A DNA stretch of 64,000 nt from Lacticaseibacillus sharpeae JCM 1186 = DSM 20505 (GTDB lineage Bacteria; Bacillota; Bacilli; Lactobacillales; Lactobacillaceae): positions 124,001 through 188,000 of the forward strand of contig NZ_AYYO01000010.1 in the NCBI RefSeq assembly GCF_001436225.1, given 5' to 3'. The notes under the pieces are model-generated. The model was given only the letters and a program-made list of their open reading frames with translations. It was not told where the DNA came from and ran no database searches. This document shows positions 6,951-17,367 of this stretch, piece by piece. The position numbers and the translations under genes were made by a program. Every line of letters begins with the position of its first letter. The first letter of the stretch is position 1.

Positions 6951-9774
6951 GCTTGGTTCCCTTCTTATTCTTTGCGACATGTTCTGAAAGTGGCGCTAAC
7001 CACTGCTCGATGGCGGCCGGAATCTCTGCGGTCGGCATGATGTCCGTGTCCACGTGCGGCAGGGCCTTTTGCATCCCGCGGCCGAACTGGGTCTTGGTGA
7101 AGCGCGGATCCAAAACGATGAATACTCCGCGGTCATCTTCCCGCCGGATTAACCGGCCGAAGGCTTGCCGTAATTGGAGCGTGGCCCGCGGCAGCGCGTC
7201 CACCTTGAATGGGTCCAGCCCCTTTTCCGTGATGGCCTTGCCGCGCGCCTCTACCACCGGATCATTCGGATTGGCAAAGGGCAAGCGGGTCACGATGACT
7301 GATTCCAGCTGCTTGCTGGGGTAATCGACCCCTTCAAAGAAGCTGGCTGCTCCCAGTAGCACGGCGTTGGTCGAAACGGCAAACCGGCGCGCGATTTTGG
7401 CGGCCGTCCCCGTGACGCCCTGCGCCAGAATTTCTTTGTTCACCGACAAGTGCCGGGTGCACAGTTCATTATATACCGCCTTGATGGTATTCAAAGACGT
7501 GAACAACACCAGCGTTTGGTGTTCATTGTCGGCTAATTGGGCGATGCTGTCGGCCAGGTAGCGCACGTATTCCGGCGTGAGCGTGGCTGGCGCTTCCGGC
7601 GCGTCGGTGGCCAGCAAGATGTGTGCCTGGTCGCGGAATTTGAACGGACTGCGGGTCACTAGCACCTGTTCGGGTTTAAACGAACCGTAGCCAAGTTCGT
7701 GGGCCAGGAAGTTCGACCGCCGCCGGACGGTCAGCGTGGCGCCGGTGAAGACGGGCGCGGTGAAATTGCTGAGGAGCTCCTGAATGCGGGCCCCGGTATC
7801 GACGGACCGCCAGCGCAACGTGAGGCTGGTGAGGTCATCTGGGTGTTTCAGCTGCACCAGCGGGATGGTCAGTTCGGCCGTCTGCAACCGCGGCGAGGCC
7901 GTGGCGACATCGTGAACGGCCTGCAACTGATTGGCCAGTGCGCTGCTGACTTCATCGAGACGCTGGAAAACCTGCACGTCACTGGTCAGAAAACGGGAAC
8001 GGGAGCGCAGGTAATCGGTCCGCATGCTGGTCGCAATCTGGATGATTTGCTGCAGGTTGCGTTCGAGGCCGCGGGCCGCATCGGCGAACCGGTCGAAGAA
8101 GGCGCGCACCTCAACGGGCGTCAGCACCTGGTTAATCGACCCGGTGTGGGGCCGCTCGCGGTGGCTGAAGTAATGGTGGAACAGCTGCGTTTGAATGGTG
8201 GCCACCGTCTTGAGCGCTGCCGCTTCGTTTTGCTGCATCTGACTAATTTGGTACGTCACCATTTCGTTGTCCGCGTAGATGGTGCTGAGGCTGGTGTGCT
8301 CCGGATAGTTCACGATACTGTTCAAACTACTCAGCAGGCGCCGCAGTTGGGTGAGGTTGAAGTGCACCCCGAGGCCCGGTGCGACGTTATCGGCAAAGCG
8401 GTGGGCCTCATCCACGACGAGGTACGGTTTGTGCGCGAATGGTGAGTCTTCGTAATGGCGCGCGAGGAATGCGTGGTTGGTAATCACGAAGGTGGCGTTA
8501 TCCGCCCGTTCCAGGAGGCGGCGGTAGAAGTCCAGTTGATAGAACGGATTGCTATGACTGGAACCGAAATCACCCGTGTGTCGAATCCGCCGCATGAGTA
8601 GCGACTGGTCGCCGGTCAGGTGCAGATTGTCGAGGTCCCCCGTTTGCGTTTGGGTGAGCCACACGATTAGCCGGAGCTGCAAAAGCTGGTCGGCCCGGTT
8701 GAAGTCGTCGGTGGTTTGGAGTGTCGTCGCAAACTTGTTCAGGTCGATGAAGTGGCGTGCACTCTTCAGGACGACCGCGTCGAATTTGGCGCCGTACAGG
8801 AGGCCCAACTCACGGAACGTGGTGGTTGCCAGCTGCTCCTGCAAAACCGTGGTTGAGGTCGCGACTACGACCTTGTGTTCCGGCGTCGCGATGGCCGCTA
8901 GTGGCGTCAGGTAGCCCAGCGACTTCCCCAGCCCCGTGCCGGCCTCAATCAGCAATGGCAGCTGCTGGCCCTTAGCGTTGGCGTAAATCATGTCCATCAT
9001 CTTCGCTTGGCCGAACCGGAACCGCAACTTGGCGCTTTTCATCGCGTGCCGCTTAGCCTTGTCGGTTGCGGGGTAATCTGGCTGGATCGTGGTCGTTACG
9101 GGCGCAGTCGGATTAACGACGGTCAGCCCCTGCACCTGCGTGTAGCGTTTTGAGACCGCGGGTGCGTTGCGGGCGAGGAATTTAATGTAAGCCCCCGTTT
9201 CACGGACCAGAAAGTCACTGCGCTCGGCAATGAGGCGCTGCGTCGGTCCGGGCAGCTTCGTGAACTTGCGGGTCAGCTTGGTGAGCATGGTTGCAGTACT
9301 GATGGCGTCACTGTCGGCTTGGTGCGGATTATCGTGTTTGATTTCGAGCACCTTCGTCAAATCCGACAGCCGGTAGCTAGCTTCGTTGGGTAATAAAATT
9401 TGCGCCAGCTGCACCGTGTCGATGGCCTCATTCGTTAGTGGCGGCTGCCCCACCCGCTGCAGCTCGGCACTCAGGAAGGGATAATCGAAGTTGACGTTGT
9501 GGGCCACAATCACGCTGTCCCCGATGAGCCCCGCTAGCGCGCCAGCGACCTCGTCGAAGTACGGCGCACTGACGAGCATGTCTGGTGTGATGCCGGTGAG
9601 GTCCTGAATGGCCTGGGGAACTTCAGTGTCTGGATTGATGAGCTGGGACACGGTTTGAATAATATGCCCGCGCCGAACTAGTGCACACCCGAATTGGATG
9701 ATGCGACCGCCGTTTTTTAAGTCTGGTCCGGTTGTTTCGAGGTCAATTACCGCATAAACGGTGTCTTGATTCAT
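6943..9774 (-). CDS. dinG: DinG-family helicase with N-terminal 3'-5' exonuclease domain
   Basis: Fusion of a DnaQ-like DEDDh exonuclease (D11-L-E-T-T-G, HNVNFD at 92-97, HQADSDA at 151-157) and an XPD/DinG-type superfamily 2 helicase (Walker A EAGTGLGKS at 277-285, DEAH box in VVDEAHRF, C-terminal helicase motifs LGAASFFEGVD and QAFGRLIRREDDRG). Length is 943 residues. In the related Staphylococcus protein the exonuclease domain is the active part and the helicase is weak; whether that holds here is unknown. The Fe-S cysteines of E. coli DinG are not evident, as expected for the Gram-positive form. It is first in the dinG-ypmB-aspB-asnS-dnaD block. Confidence 0.95.
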   Translation of the reverse strand: MNQDTVYAVIDLETTGPDLKNGGRIIQFGCALVRRGHIIQTVSQLINPDTEVPQAIQDLTGITPDMLVSAPYFDEVAGALAGLIGDSVIVAHNVNFDYPFLSAELQRVGQPPLTNEAIDTVQLAQILLPNEASYRLSDLTKVLEIKHDNPHQADSDAISTATMLTKLTRKFTKLPGPTQRLIAERSDFLVRETGAYIKFLARNAPAVSKRYTQVQGLTVVNPTAPVTTTIQPDYPATDKAKRHAMKSAKLRFRFGQAKMMDMIYANAKGQQLPLLIEAGTGLGKSLGYLTPLAAIATPEHKVVVATSTTVLQEQLATTTFRELGLLYGAKFDAVVLKSARHFIDLNKFATTLQTTDDFNRADQLLQLRLIVWLTQTQTGDLDNLHLTGDQSLLMRRIRHTGDFGSSHSNPFYQLDFYRRLLERADNATFVITNHAFLARHYEDSPFAHKPYLVVDEAHRFADNVAPGLGVHFNLTQLRRLLSSLNSIVNYPEHTSLSTIYADNEMVTYQISQMQQNEAAALKTVATIQTQLFHHYFSHRERPHTGSINQVLTPVEVRAFFDRFADAARGLERNLQQIIQIATSMRTDYLRSRSRFLTSDVQVFQRLDEVSSALANQLQAVHDVATASPRLQTAELTIPLVQLKHPDDLTSLTLRWRSVDTGARIQELLSNFTAPVFTGATLTVRRRSNFLAHELGYGSFKPEQVLVTRSPFKFRDQAHILLATDAPEAPATLTPEYVRYLADSIAQLADNEHQTLVLFTSLNTIKAVYNELCTRHLSVNKEILAQGVTGTAAKIARRFAVSTNAVLLGAASFFEGVDYPSKQLESVIVTRLPFANPNDPVVEARGKAITEKGLDPFKVDALPRATLQLRQAFGRLIRREDDRGVFIVLDPRFTKTQFGRGMQKALPHVDTDIMPTAEIPAAIEQWLAPLSEHVAKNKKGTKHA

Positions 9775-9789
9775 TTAATACTCACCCTT

Positions 9790-9863
9790 AAATAGTGGAA
9801 ACACCTGTGGTCTCCGAATTGAGCGGGAGTTTTGGCCCCCGCAATAAACATACTTAAATCATT
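9790..9863 (-). other. Short addA-dinG spacer with a GC-rich hairpin
   Basis: The 89-bp gap after addA contains a GCGGG/CCCGC stem-loop near 9820-9845 without a T-run. It may weakly separate addA from dinG or be an RNA-processing site; no clear promoter was seen. The dinG ribosome binding site AAGGGTGAG lies just before its ATG. Confidence 0.35.
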
Positions 9864-12800
9864 TTACTCTGGATAGTCGTTCAGCGCCAATACATCGCCG
9901 GTTTCGAGCAAAACTAACCGGGGATGGATGGTTTGGCCGGTGATGGAATGCAGCGCGCGGGCGTACAGTGCCAGTTGGCCCGAATAGCGGTCCGCAACTG
10001 CCTGGACGTTGCCGTTTTTAACGTGGTCAGTCTTGTAATCAAACAAAACGATGCCGTCTGCCGCGGGTAAATAACCGTCGATAATCCCGTGAATGAGAAT
10101 TTGCGCCGCATCCCCCGCCATCTCCGGGAACAAGCGGTCCGCCGGTACGAGCATGGCAAATGGTACTTCCCGCTTGACTGCTGCCGCATTGGCCTGCAGC
10201 GCTTGCCCCAAGTCCGTTGCGTAAAAACGGGCAACGTTGGCTAAGTTGACGTGACTAGCGGCGTCTGCGGTCGTCACGCCCCGCGCAACCAGGTCGGCTA
10301 GTTTGGCTTCCATTACTTGACTCGTCACCGGCTGCCTTAGATCCAGTTCGTGCAGCAGTGCGTGGGTGGCGGTCCCGATTGCGGCGCCATCAGCGGCCGT
10401 TTTGTCCTGCATGAACTGCGGGGTCGCCAATTCGGCGTTGACCCGGTTACGCCACAGGTTCTTGGCCCCATTCCGGTCGGCGAGTTCCTGCAGCGACGGG
10501 TCGCTGCTGAAGGCACTCTTGATTTCAGACACCGACTGGAAACCAGTGGTGGTCGTTGCTGCTGCGAATGGGTACTTGTACTGCAGCCACTGGTCAACGT
10601 CGACGTCGAGAGCTGGCTGGGCAATCTGGGACCCAGTGTGCTTGCCGCGCACGTCGGGCGCCTCCGTGAAGAACTGCACGCTAAATTCGGTTTGGTCGGT
10701 GGTTAGGGCCGCATTGATGTTCACCGCCTCTGGAAAACTTGGGTGGCGCACCAGACTGGCGCCAATCAGGTCCAGTTCGGAGGTGGCGTCGAGGCGGCTG
10801 GCAAGTGGCAAAACGAGCTCGTCCGTGGCGGCCAAGGCATTCCACTTGGCCACGGTTTCGGCAGCTGCGCCGGTATTGCCCACCACAAAGAGCCGTTGCT
10901 CAGCGCGGGTTAACGCCACGTACAGCACCCGCATGTTCTCGGCCTGTTCACTCTGTTGCTTGGCGGCTTGCTCCAAAGTGAGCTGCGGCGTGGGGATGGT
11001 CAGCTGCCGGTCTTCGTCAAACCAGTTGATGCCAATCCCGTTTTTGCTTAGAACCACCCCATTGTCTCCGTGGCCCCCACGAAAATGGCGGCTGGTGTTC
11101 ATTAAGAAGACAATCGGGAACTGCAGGCCCTTGCTCCCGTGAATGGTCATGAGGTTGACGGCGTTGGTATTCGGGTCGAGGACGACGGGCGTTGCGAGGT
11201 CTTGGTCACGATTCATCATGAGCTCGATGAAGTGGACAAACGCGAACACACCGCGAAAGCCCCCCTCTTCGTACGTGTGCGCCCGTTCGTACAAGGCGTG
11301 CAGGTTGGCCTGGCGCTGTTTGCCCCCCGGCAGGCCGCCGACAAAATCGAGGTAGCCGGTGTCGTGGTAAATCGCCCAGATTAAATCTACCAGTTGGTTG
11401 GTCTGGGCCAAATCACGCCAAGAGTTGAGCTGACTGGCAAAGCGTGCGGCCTTGGCGTACGTGCGACTTGCCAGCGGAGTGGCGGTGTTCGCATCGAAGT
11501 CCCGGCAAAATTCCGTGAAGGCGGTATAGTAAGGTGCGGACTTGTCCTTGAGCCGAATCACGGCCAGTTCGTCGGCGTTCATGTCGACGATGGGTGAACG
11601 CAAAACCGCGACCAGCGGGATTTCCTGTTGCGGGTTGTCGATGACGCGCAGCAAGGACAGCATTACCTGCAGCTCGGTTGTCTTGAAGTAATTCTGCGCA
11701 TTGGTGATGACAATCGGGATGCCCGCGTCCGCGAAGACTTGCTGCAAGACGAGGTTTTGGCTACGGGTTGGTTCCAGTAACGTAATGTCCCGGTATTCAA
11801 TTGGGCGCATGGTCCCCGTTTTGCGGTCGAAAATCTGGCTGGCGCTGCCAACCAGCTGGTTAATGCGTTCGGCAACGATGCGCACTTGGGCCTCATCCTT
11901 ATCCACTGCAGGGCCGTCGTCTTCTGCGTCCTTGTCCGGTGCGTACAGCAAGACTTCCGTTGCGGGCCGGTAAGTGCCGTAGTCGGTCGCACCGTACTGC
12001 AGTTTTTCGGCGCCAGTATAGCTGATTGCGCCCACCTGCTGATCCATGATTTGGGTGAAAATCAGGTTGGTGAACTCCAGAATATTCTGGCTGGAGCGGA
12101 AGTTATCGGCCAGGGTGATGTGCTCGCCGCGTTGCTTAAATGCTTCTTGAACGCCCGTGTCCACTTCCGCGTAGGCATCATACTTATCCATGAACATTGA
12201 CGGGTCAGCTAAACGGAAACCGTAAATGCTCTGCTTGACGTCCCCCACCATAAACCGGTTGCCGGGTTTAGGCTGACTGACCGCATTCAGCAGTGCTTCC
12301 TGCAGCGGATTGGTGTCCTGGTACTCGTCGACCAGCACCACGTCGAAGCTGTCACGGTACGCATCCCCCACCCGCACGCCGGTGTCGGGGTCCTTGGTCG
12401 TCAGAATTGTCAGTGCGGCCTGCTCAATGTCGCCAAAGTCCATGGTGTGACGGCGACGCTTTTCACTCGCGTACGCGGTAAGGAACGCCCCCGCAACCTT
12501 GCTGAGTTCGCGCACAACCGCGCCGGCACCCGTCAGCGTCTGCGTTAGGTCAGTTGCGGGCAGTTGCAACAGGGGTAAGACGTGCTTAGTGAAAATTTTG
12601 TGCGCATTATCACGCAGGTTCTTCGCGGTATCCTTCTGTTCCTTCAGCACCTCATCCTTGACGCGGGCAGTGGACCAGCTCGGCCACTTCTGGTTGTCGT
12701 TTGTGGCAGTAAACAGATAGTGATAATCATTGCCCAACTGATCCACGATGGCGTCGATGCGCTGCTCGTCCGCGGCCAAAATGCCGTCCCACTTTGCCAG

Positions 12801-13568
12801 CTCGTCACCTGCAGTGTTAGTGCGCGCTTTGTGCAATAGCGTCGTGATTTCCCGCAACGCGGGCTCAATGGCCATGGCCAGCTGGTTTACAAACGGCGAC
12901 CCCGCGTTGAGGTCCGCCGTATAGGTATCAGGCAGGTGGTCAACCCAAGACTTAGGGTCGGTGGTCGTCATGGCGTACGTGTATAGGCGCATGATGAGGT
13001 CGCCCAGAATGTCGTCGTGCCAACCAGTGGCGAAGTTGCGGGTCAGCCGGTTGAATTCAGTGGCGTCGGTGGTGTAAAACTCTTCCCGCAAGTCGTCCCA
13101 GACCTGCTCCTCAATCATCAGCGCTTCGGTTTGGTCGGCAAGGATGCGGAAGTTCGGGTCGAGGTTCGCCACATAGTAGTACTGCTGGACCACTTGTAGG
13201 GCAAATGCGTCGAGGGTACTGATTGGCGCACTGGCCACCAGTCCGATCTGCTGCGTCAGGTGCTGGCGCTGCGCCGGCGACATCACGTTGCGCTTCTCGG
13301 TGAGGTATTGCTTGAGTGCCGTGTCGATTTTGGCTTTCATTTCTGCCGCGGCGGCGTTAGTGAAGGTCACCACCAGCATGCGCGTGACATCCCCACCCGC
13401 CAGAATCTGCCGGCGGATGCGTTCGACCAGCACCGCCGTCTTGCCGGACCCCGCGGATGCGGAAACCAGCACGTTGTGGCTGCCGGTGGCCGGTTCCTGA
13501 GTAAAGTCGGGAGTGCCGTCCATGATGGCCTGCTCTTGGGCCTTGGTGTAATTTGGTTCGTCTGTCAT
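9864..13568 (-). CDS. addA: ATP-dependent helicase/nuclease subunit A (AddA/RexA)
   Basis: Large subunit of the AddAB double-strand-break resection enzyme, the Bacillota counterpart of RecBCD. UvrD-like helicase motifs are present: Walker A SASAGSGKT at about 37-44, the Walker B segment VLVDEYQDTN, and motif VI VALTRAEQRLFVV. The C-terminal PD-(D/E)XK nuclease motif is GIVLFDYKTDHV. Length is 1234 residues, as expected. It follows addB by 14 bp, so the two are cotranscribed and should form the heterodimer that processes ends and loads RecA. The other nuclease site is in AddB. Confidence 0.97.
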   Translation of the reverse strand: MTDEPNYTKAQEQAIMDGTPDFTQEPATGSHNVLVSASAGSGKTAVLVERIRRQILAGGDVTRMLVVTFTNAAAAEMKAKIDTALKQYLTEKRNVMSPAQRQHLTQQIGLVASAPISTLDAFALQVVQQYYYVANLDPNFRILADQTEALMIEEQVWDDLREEFYTTDATEFNRLTRNFATGWHDDILGDLIMRLYTYAMTTTDPKSWVDHLPDTYTADLNAGSPFVNQLAMAIEPALREITTLLHKARTNTAGDELAKWDGILAADEQRIDAIVDQLGNDYHYLFTATNDNQKWPSWSTARVKDEVLKEQKDTAKNLRDNAHKIFTKHVLPLLQLPATDLTQTLTGAGAVVRELSKVAGAFLTAYASEKRRRHTMDFGDIEQAALTILTTKDPDTGVRVGDAYRDSFDVVLVDEYQDTNPLQEALLNAVSQPKPGNRFMVGDVKQSIYGFRLADPSMFMDKYDAYAEVDTGVQEAFKQRGEHITLADNFRSSQNILEFTNLIFTQIMDQQVGAISYTGAEKLQYGATDYGTYRPATEVLLYAPDKDAEDDGPAVDKDEAQVRIVAERINQLVGSASQIFDRKTGTMRPIEYRDITLLEPTRSQNLVLQQVFADAGIPIVITNAQNYFKTTELQVMLSLLRVIDNPQQEIPLVAVLRSPIVDMNADELAVIRLKDKSAPYYTAFTEFCRDFDANTATPLASRTYAKAARFASQLNSWRDLAQTNQLVDLIWAIYHDTGYLDFVGGLPGGKQRQANLHALYERAHTYEEGGFRGVFAFVHFIELMMNRDQDLATPVVLDPNTNAVNLMTIHGSKGLQFPIVFLMNTSRHFRGGHGDNGVVLSKNGIGINWFDEDRQLTIPTPQLTLEQAAKQQSEQAENMRVLYVALTRAEQRLFVVGNTGAAAETVAKWNALAATDELVLPLASRLDATSELDLIGASLVRHPSFPEAVNINAALTTDQTEFSVQFFTEAPDVRGKHTGSQIAQPALDVDVDQWLQYKYPFAAATTTTGFQSVSEIKSAFSSDPSLQELADRNGAKNLWRNRVNAELATPQFMQDKTAADGAAIGTATHALLHELDLRQPVTSQVMEAKLADLVARGVTTADAASHVNLANVARFYATDLGQALQANAAAVKREVPFAMLVPADRLFPEMAGDAAQILIHGIIDGYLPAADGIVLFDYKTDHVKNGNVQAVADRYSGQLALYARALHSITGQTIHPRLVLLETGDVLALNDYPE

Positions 13569-13582
13569 GTTGGGACTCCTCC

Positions 13583-16500
13583 TTATTTGAAGTCAGAATT
13601 GGTGTACGCGCTGGTACCGGCCTGCAGCCGCGCCAGTACTTCCTTGAGCGCCAGTTTGGGCAAATCGCGGTACCGGTTGCCGGATAGTGCTGGGTCAAAC
13701 TGCATGATGGCCGTGTAATCAGACATGGTGATGGTACTTGCTGACTGGTCGTAACGCGCGGGCGCCAGTTCGATGACCCCCGCCAGAATGCGGTCGGCAG
13801 CCAGGCGAATGAGCTCCTCATTATTGTCCAGTAGCAGGTCGATTTGCTGCGGCGTCACAATTGGGGTACTGCTAGTCGGCGTGGCGTCCTTTTTAAGCTT
13901 GATGGGGAAAAATGGCGAGCTGGTGCTGCCCTTAGGTTCACCGTCATCATCGGTGATGGTCTGATCAAGGGTCGTGAAGTTCGGCGTCGCGACGATGATG
14001 CCCTGCATTTGCAGCATCGGCAAGATGGCCTCGTCTTTGTTATCTGGGGTGATGCCCAGCTGGTACGGCAGGCGCGGGTTGAACAGGTGCATGAACACGC
14101 CCCCCGCGGGTACGAGGCTGCGATTTTGGGTCACGCCGGCATTTTGGACCGCGGCGATGTAGGTGAGCATTTGCATACCCAGGCCAAAATAAGCGTCCTG
14201 GGGCGAAAAGCTCTTGGCACTTGATTTGTAGTCCACGACCATATATTCGGTTTGGCCGGGCAGCTGCAATTCGTCGAGCCGATCAATCCGCCCCCGCACG
14301 AGCACGTGCTGGTTGCCCTGGGGGTCAATCGGCACGTCCAGGGCGGGCAAGCCGTTCTTGCCCATCCCGAAGTCCAGTTCCTGGGCCGCGACCTTGAAGC
14401 CAGATTGCTGTTGCTCCCGGCGCACCGCCCACGCGGACTGGTGCAATACGTCCTTTAACAGCTGCGTGATGAACTGCATGCGCGCCGAGCTTTCGAGTAC
14501 GGCAAATTCGGGCTGCTTGGTTAAGGCGTCCACGATGGTGTTGATGGCTGCGGTCACCTCATCCTTGCTCATGGCGCCAATGCCGCCACGTGCGGCGGCC
14601 TGGCTGAGCAGCTGCTGCATCACCGCGTGGTACAGCGTGCCGGTATCTGCGGGGGTCAAGGTGAACTCGCGCCGGGGCGTGAGGGCCAGCCCATATTTAA
14701 CGAAGTATTCAAACGGATTGCGGAAGAAGGTCTCAAGCCGGGAAATCGAGACGGCTAAGTGACGGCCGTAGAGTTCCTCTGCGAGCACCTTCTGCAAGTG
14801 GCCCGCGGTATTGGTGTAATCCAGACTCGCATCCAGTGTGCGCATGAGCGGCGCCAAGGTGGTTTGCCGCAAACTGGTGGCGACGGTTTGCCAAGCGGGC
14901 CCAATCGGCGTGGTCGTGTCCTTGAGGGTGCGCAAAATGTTCAGGCGGTCGCTCAGTAAGCTGCGCGCCGTCCCAATTACGCTACTAATTGCATCCGCGG
15001 GCGTTGGGTCATTCCAGATTTCCCAGTCACAGCCGATGGTTTGGCGCAGGTTATCAATGTACGGGGATGGTTCGTTTTCCCCATCTGTGCGTGCCGGGAA
15101 GCTCACCGTCAGCTGCTGACTTGGGCTCAGGAACGCTAGGTAGTTCAAAAACGGCTCGGTTAAGGCGGCGTCGGCGCCGGCATCGGGCAAAAAGCACCCC
15201 TCCGGCAGCACGGGGGTGAGCACGTGGCGGTCGTCACTAGTGAGAATGTCGGTGTCATCCGTCGCGTCGGGCATCACGGTGCTGGTTGCGCCGATGATGT
15301 AAACGTACTTGGCCCGCGCAATGCGGGTTAAGCCGGTTTCGGACACCACCACCTGGTCCAGAGTCGAGGGAATCTGGGTGTACGTGGCACTGGCAAAACC
15401 GGCATCTAGCAGGCTCAAAAACTGTTCCGAGCTGATTTCGCGATCACCCCAGACACTGACGAAATCGTCCAGGAGGGTGCACAGTGTCTGCCATGCCTGT
15501 TCCTCCCCTTGGGCCGTGTTCAAATCTCCGCGGTCACTTGCCCGGTCGCGCCAGGCAGCAAGCTGGTCCTTGACCCCCGCATTGATGAGCAGGTTGTACA
15601 AAACGGTGGCCAGCTCCTGGCCACTAGTAGCTGCCTTGAGGGCCGGCAGAAATGGCGTGAACACATTACGGATTAGACCGTGAATCTGGTTGATTTGCGT
15701 GGTGCCGGTTTGATCGTCCGTGGCCGTCAGCTGGTCATTTGCCTGCTGCTGTTGCAGGCGAAAATCAACCCAGTCGTCTGCTTCCAACCAGCGATTCTTG
15801 CCCCGCACGCCCGTGGCGAGCACGAAGTTTTCGGTGGCGTCGACCGCGCTGCGGAAGTCCGCGATAGGCATGCCAAGCGGCACGAGTAGCTCGGTGCGCA
15901 GCAAGCCAAAGACGCTGCGGTAATCGAAGTTGTGACTGACGGTCGCAAACAGGTTATCCAGGAAGGCAACGAGCGGGTGACTGTTCATCTGCCGCTCGCG
16001 GTCCACAAAAATGGGCAGGTCGAATTCATTGAAGACCGCCTGAATCTTGGTGCTGTACGGATTAAGGTGGCGCGTGAGCACGAGAAAGTCACGCAGGCGG
16101 GCGCCATCTTTTTGCACGTGCTGGCGGATGTCGCGAGCCACGGTGCGCAGTTCGGTGTAGGTGGTGCTGGCCTTGGCGAGCCGAATCCCCTGCCAGTTTG
16201 GTAACCCCGTGCGGGCATCAAGCAGGTACTGGTCGCCGGGGAATAGACTGTCCCGCAGTGCCGTAGCCGCTTTGAACTGCCGGCCAAAATTAACCAGTGC
16301 GGGTGCCTGCTTGCGGGCGGGCGCATAACTATCTGGGCGAATCGGCACGGGTGGCAGTTCATTTTCGGGCATTTTGGCTAAGCTATATAGCCGGTGGTAC
16401 AGGCGTTTGGCTGGGTAGAACAAATCCGGAATCGACGGCGCTTCACGACTGGGCTGATCGGTGACCAGCGCGACGTAGCACTCGGCGGCCCGGTGCAACA

Positions 16501-17236
16501 GCGTGCTCACGATGTTTTGTTCCCGCGCCGCGAAGACGTTGAAATGGTTGATGAAGATGTAGGTGTGGCTTAAGTCTTGGCGCTGCAGGAATTCATCGAG
16601 GGCCAGTAGCAATTCCGGCGTACTGAGCAGACTGCTGGTGTCGCGTTCGTACGCCGCCAAAATCGTGGCCAAATCAAGCAGCTTGGGTAAGTGCCGGTCG
16701 CCATCGGCACTGCGCAGAATTTGCTGGCGCCACGCGGTCATGTCGGTGTCCGCATCGGGGGCGTCCACCTGCACCAGGGCGGCAATGGCCCCCCGCAGGT
16801 CAGCGGCGGTCACGCCCCCAAGGGTCAGCTGGTCGAGCTGCCGCTGCAGCTTGGCCGTGAAGCCCGGATTGTCGACTTGACCGGCAAAAATCCGCAGTTC
16901 ATCGTGGTGGTCGGCCATGATTTTGGCCAGTTGCATCGCACTGGCGGCGGGCGTTAAGCGGGGCTGTTGGAACAGGGCCGTCCCGTTCAGGAAGTACCAG
17001 GCTAGACGCGTAAAACTCATGATTTGGACGTTTGCGGCGGCAAAATACTTGGCCTCAGGGGCTAGCGCCTGCTTTAAGTTGCCCAGTACGTCAATTTCAG
17101 ATTCGAATTTCAGGTGGTTGGGCACCAAGTAGAGAATTTGGGCCGCCGGGTCCTGCTGCAGGGTTTGCACCATCTTGCGCGTGAGTACCTGTTCGTGATC
17201 TTTTGCTGCGTCGCCAAGAATGAAGTTGAGTCCCAT
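13583..17236 (-). CDS. addB: ATP-dependent helicase/nuclease subunit B (AddB/RexB type)
   Basis: Partner of AddA; 1217 residues. It starts MGLNFILGDAAKDHE, where AddB of Bacillus carries a Walker A GRSGSGKT, so ATP binding is lost as in the RexB branch of Lactobacillales. The C-terminal nuclease motif VVDYKSSAKSF is intact. The iron-sulfur ligands of Bacillus AddB are missing: the segment ISRLETFFRNPFEYFVKYGL has Asn where those proteins have Cys before PF. This agrees with the RexB form lacking the cluster. ATG 17236 has the ribosome binding site GGAGGCGG. It is first in the addB-addA operon and divergent from mvaK1. Confidence 0.95.
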   Translation of the reverse strand: MGLNFILGDAAKDHEQVLTRKMVQTLQQDPAAQILYLVPNHLKFESEIDVLGNLKQALAPEAKYFAAANVQIMSFTRLAWYFLNGTALFQQPRLTPAASAMQLAKIMADHHDELRIFAGQVDNPGFTAKLQRQLDQLTLGGVTAADLRGAIAALVQVDAPDADTDMTAWRQQILRSADGDRHLPKLLDLATILAAYERDTSSLLSTPELLLALDEFLQRQDLSHTYIFINHFNVFAAREQNIVSTLLHRAAECYVALVTDQPSREAPSIPDLFYPAKRLYHRLYSLAKMPENELPPVPIRPDSYAPARKQAPALVNFGRQFKAATALRDSLFPGDQYLLDARTGLPNWQGIRLAKASTTYTELRTVARDIRQHVQKDGARLRDFLVLTRHLNPYSTKIQAVFNEFDLPIFVDRERQMNSHPLVAFLDNLFATVSHNFDYRSVFGLLRTELLVPLGMPIADFRSAVDATENFVLATGVRGKNRWLEADDWVDFRLQQQQANDQLTATDDQTGTTQINQIHGLIRNVFTPFLPALKAATSGQELATVLYNLLINAGVKDQLAAWRDRASDRGDLNTAQGEEQAWQTLCTLLDDFVSVWGDREISSEQFLSLLDAGFASATYTQIPSTLDQVVVSETGLTRIARAKYVYIIGATSTVMPDATDDTDILTSDDRHVLTPVLPEGCFLPDAGADAALTEPFLNYLAFLSPSQQLTVSFPARTDGENEPSPYIDNLRQTIGCDWEIWNDPTPADAISSVIGTARSLLSDRLNILRTLKDTTTPIGPAWQTVATSLRQTTLAPLMRTLDASLDYTNTAGHLQKVLAEELYGRHLAVSISRLETFFRNPFEYFVKYGLALTPRREFTLTPADTGTLYHAVMQQLLSQAAARGGIGAMSKDEVTAAINTIVDALTKQPEFAVLESSARMQFITQLLKDVLHQSAWAVRREQQQSGFKVAAQELDFGMGKNGLPALDVPIDPQGNQHVLVRGRIDRLDELQLPGQTEYMVVDYKSSAKSFSPQDAYFGLGMQMLTYIAAVQNAGVTQNRSLVPAGGVFMHLFNPRLPYQLGITPDNKDEAILPMLQMQGIIVATPNFTTLDQTITDDDGEPKGSTSSPFFPIKLKKDATPTSSTPIVTPQQIDLLLDNNEELIRLAADRILAGVIELAPARYDQSASTITMSDYTAIMQFDPALSGNRYRDLPKLALKEVLARLQAGTSAYTNSDFK

Positions 17237-17263
17237 TATGCCGCCTCCGTGAAGTTCTGCCCG

Positions 17264-17331
17264 TTGACAATCCTTTGTTTTTAGACAATATTACTCTAGC
17301 GTCAATTCTACCATAGTGGTTTTGGTATAAT
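17264..17331 (+). promoter_or_regulatory. Promoter(s) of the mvaK1-mvaD-fni operon
   Basis: An extended -10 TGGTATAAT at 17323-17331 lies 36 bp before the mvaK1 ATG. Further upstream a TTGACA at 17264-17269 with CAATAT 16 bp later forms a second possible promoter. The region is shared with the divergent addB promoter. Confidence 0.6.
17278..17305 (-). promoter_or_regulatory. Candidate addBA promoter
   Basis: On the minus strand TTGACG (17305-17300), a 16-bp spacer and TAAAAA (17283-17278) lie 42 bp before the addB start. Confidence 0.45.
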
Positions 17332-17367
17332 GGTTGAAGAATTTCTAATTTGAAAGAAGGATTAGCC

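Noticed and set aside
13583-17236. AddB as a degraded gene because Walker A and Fe-S cysteines are missing
   Set aside because: These losses are normal for the RexB-type subunit of Lactobacillales; the frame is intact and the nuclease motif present.
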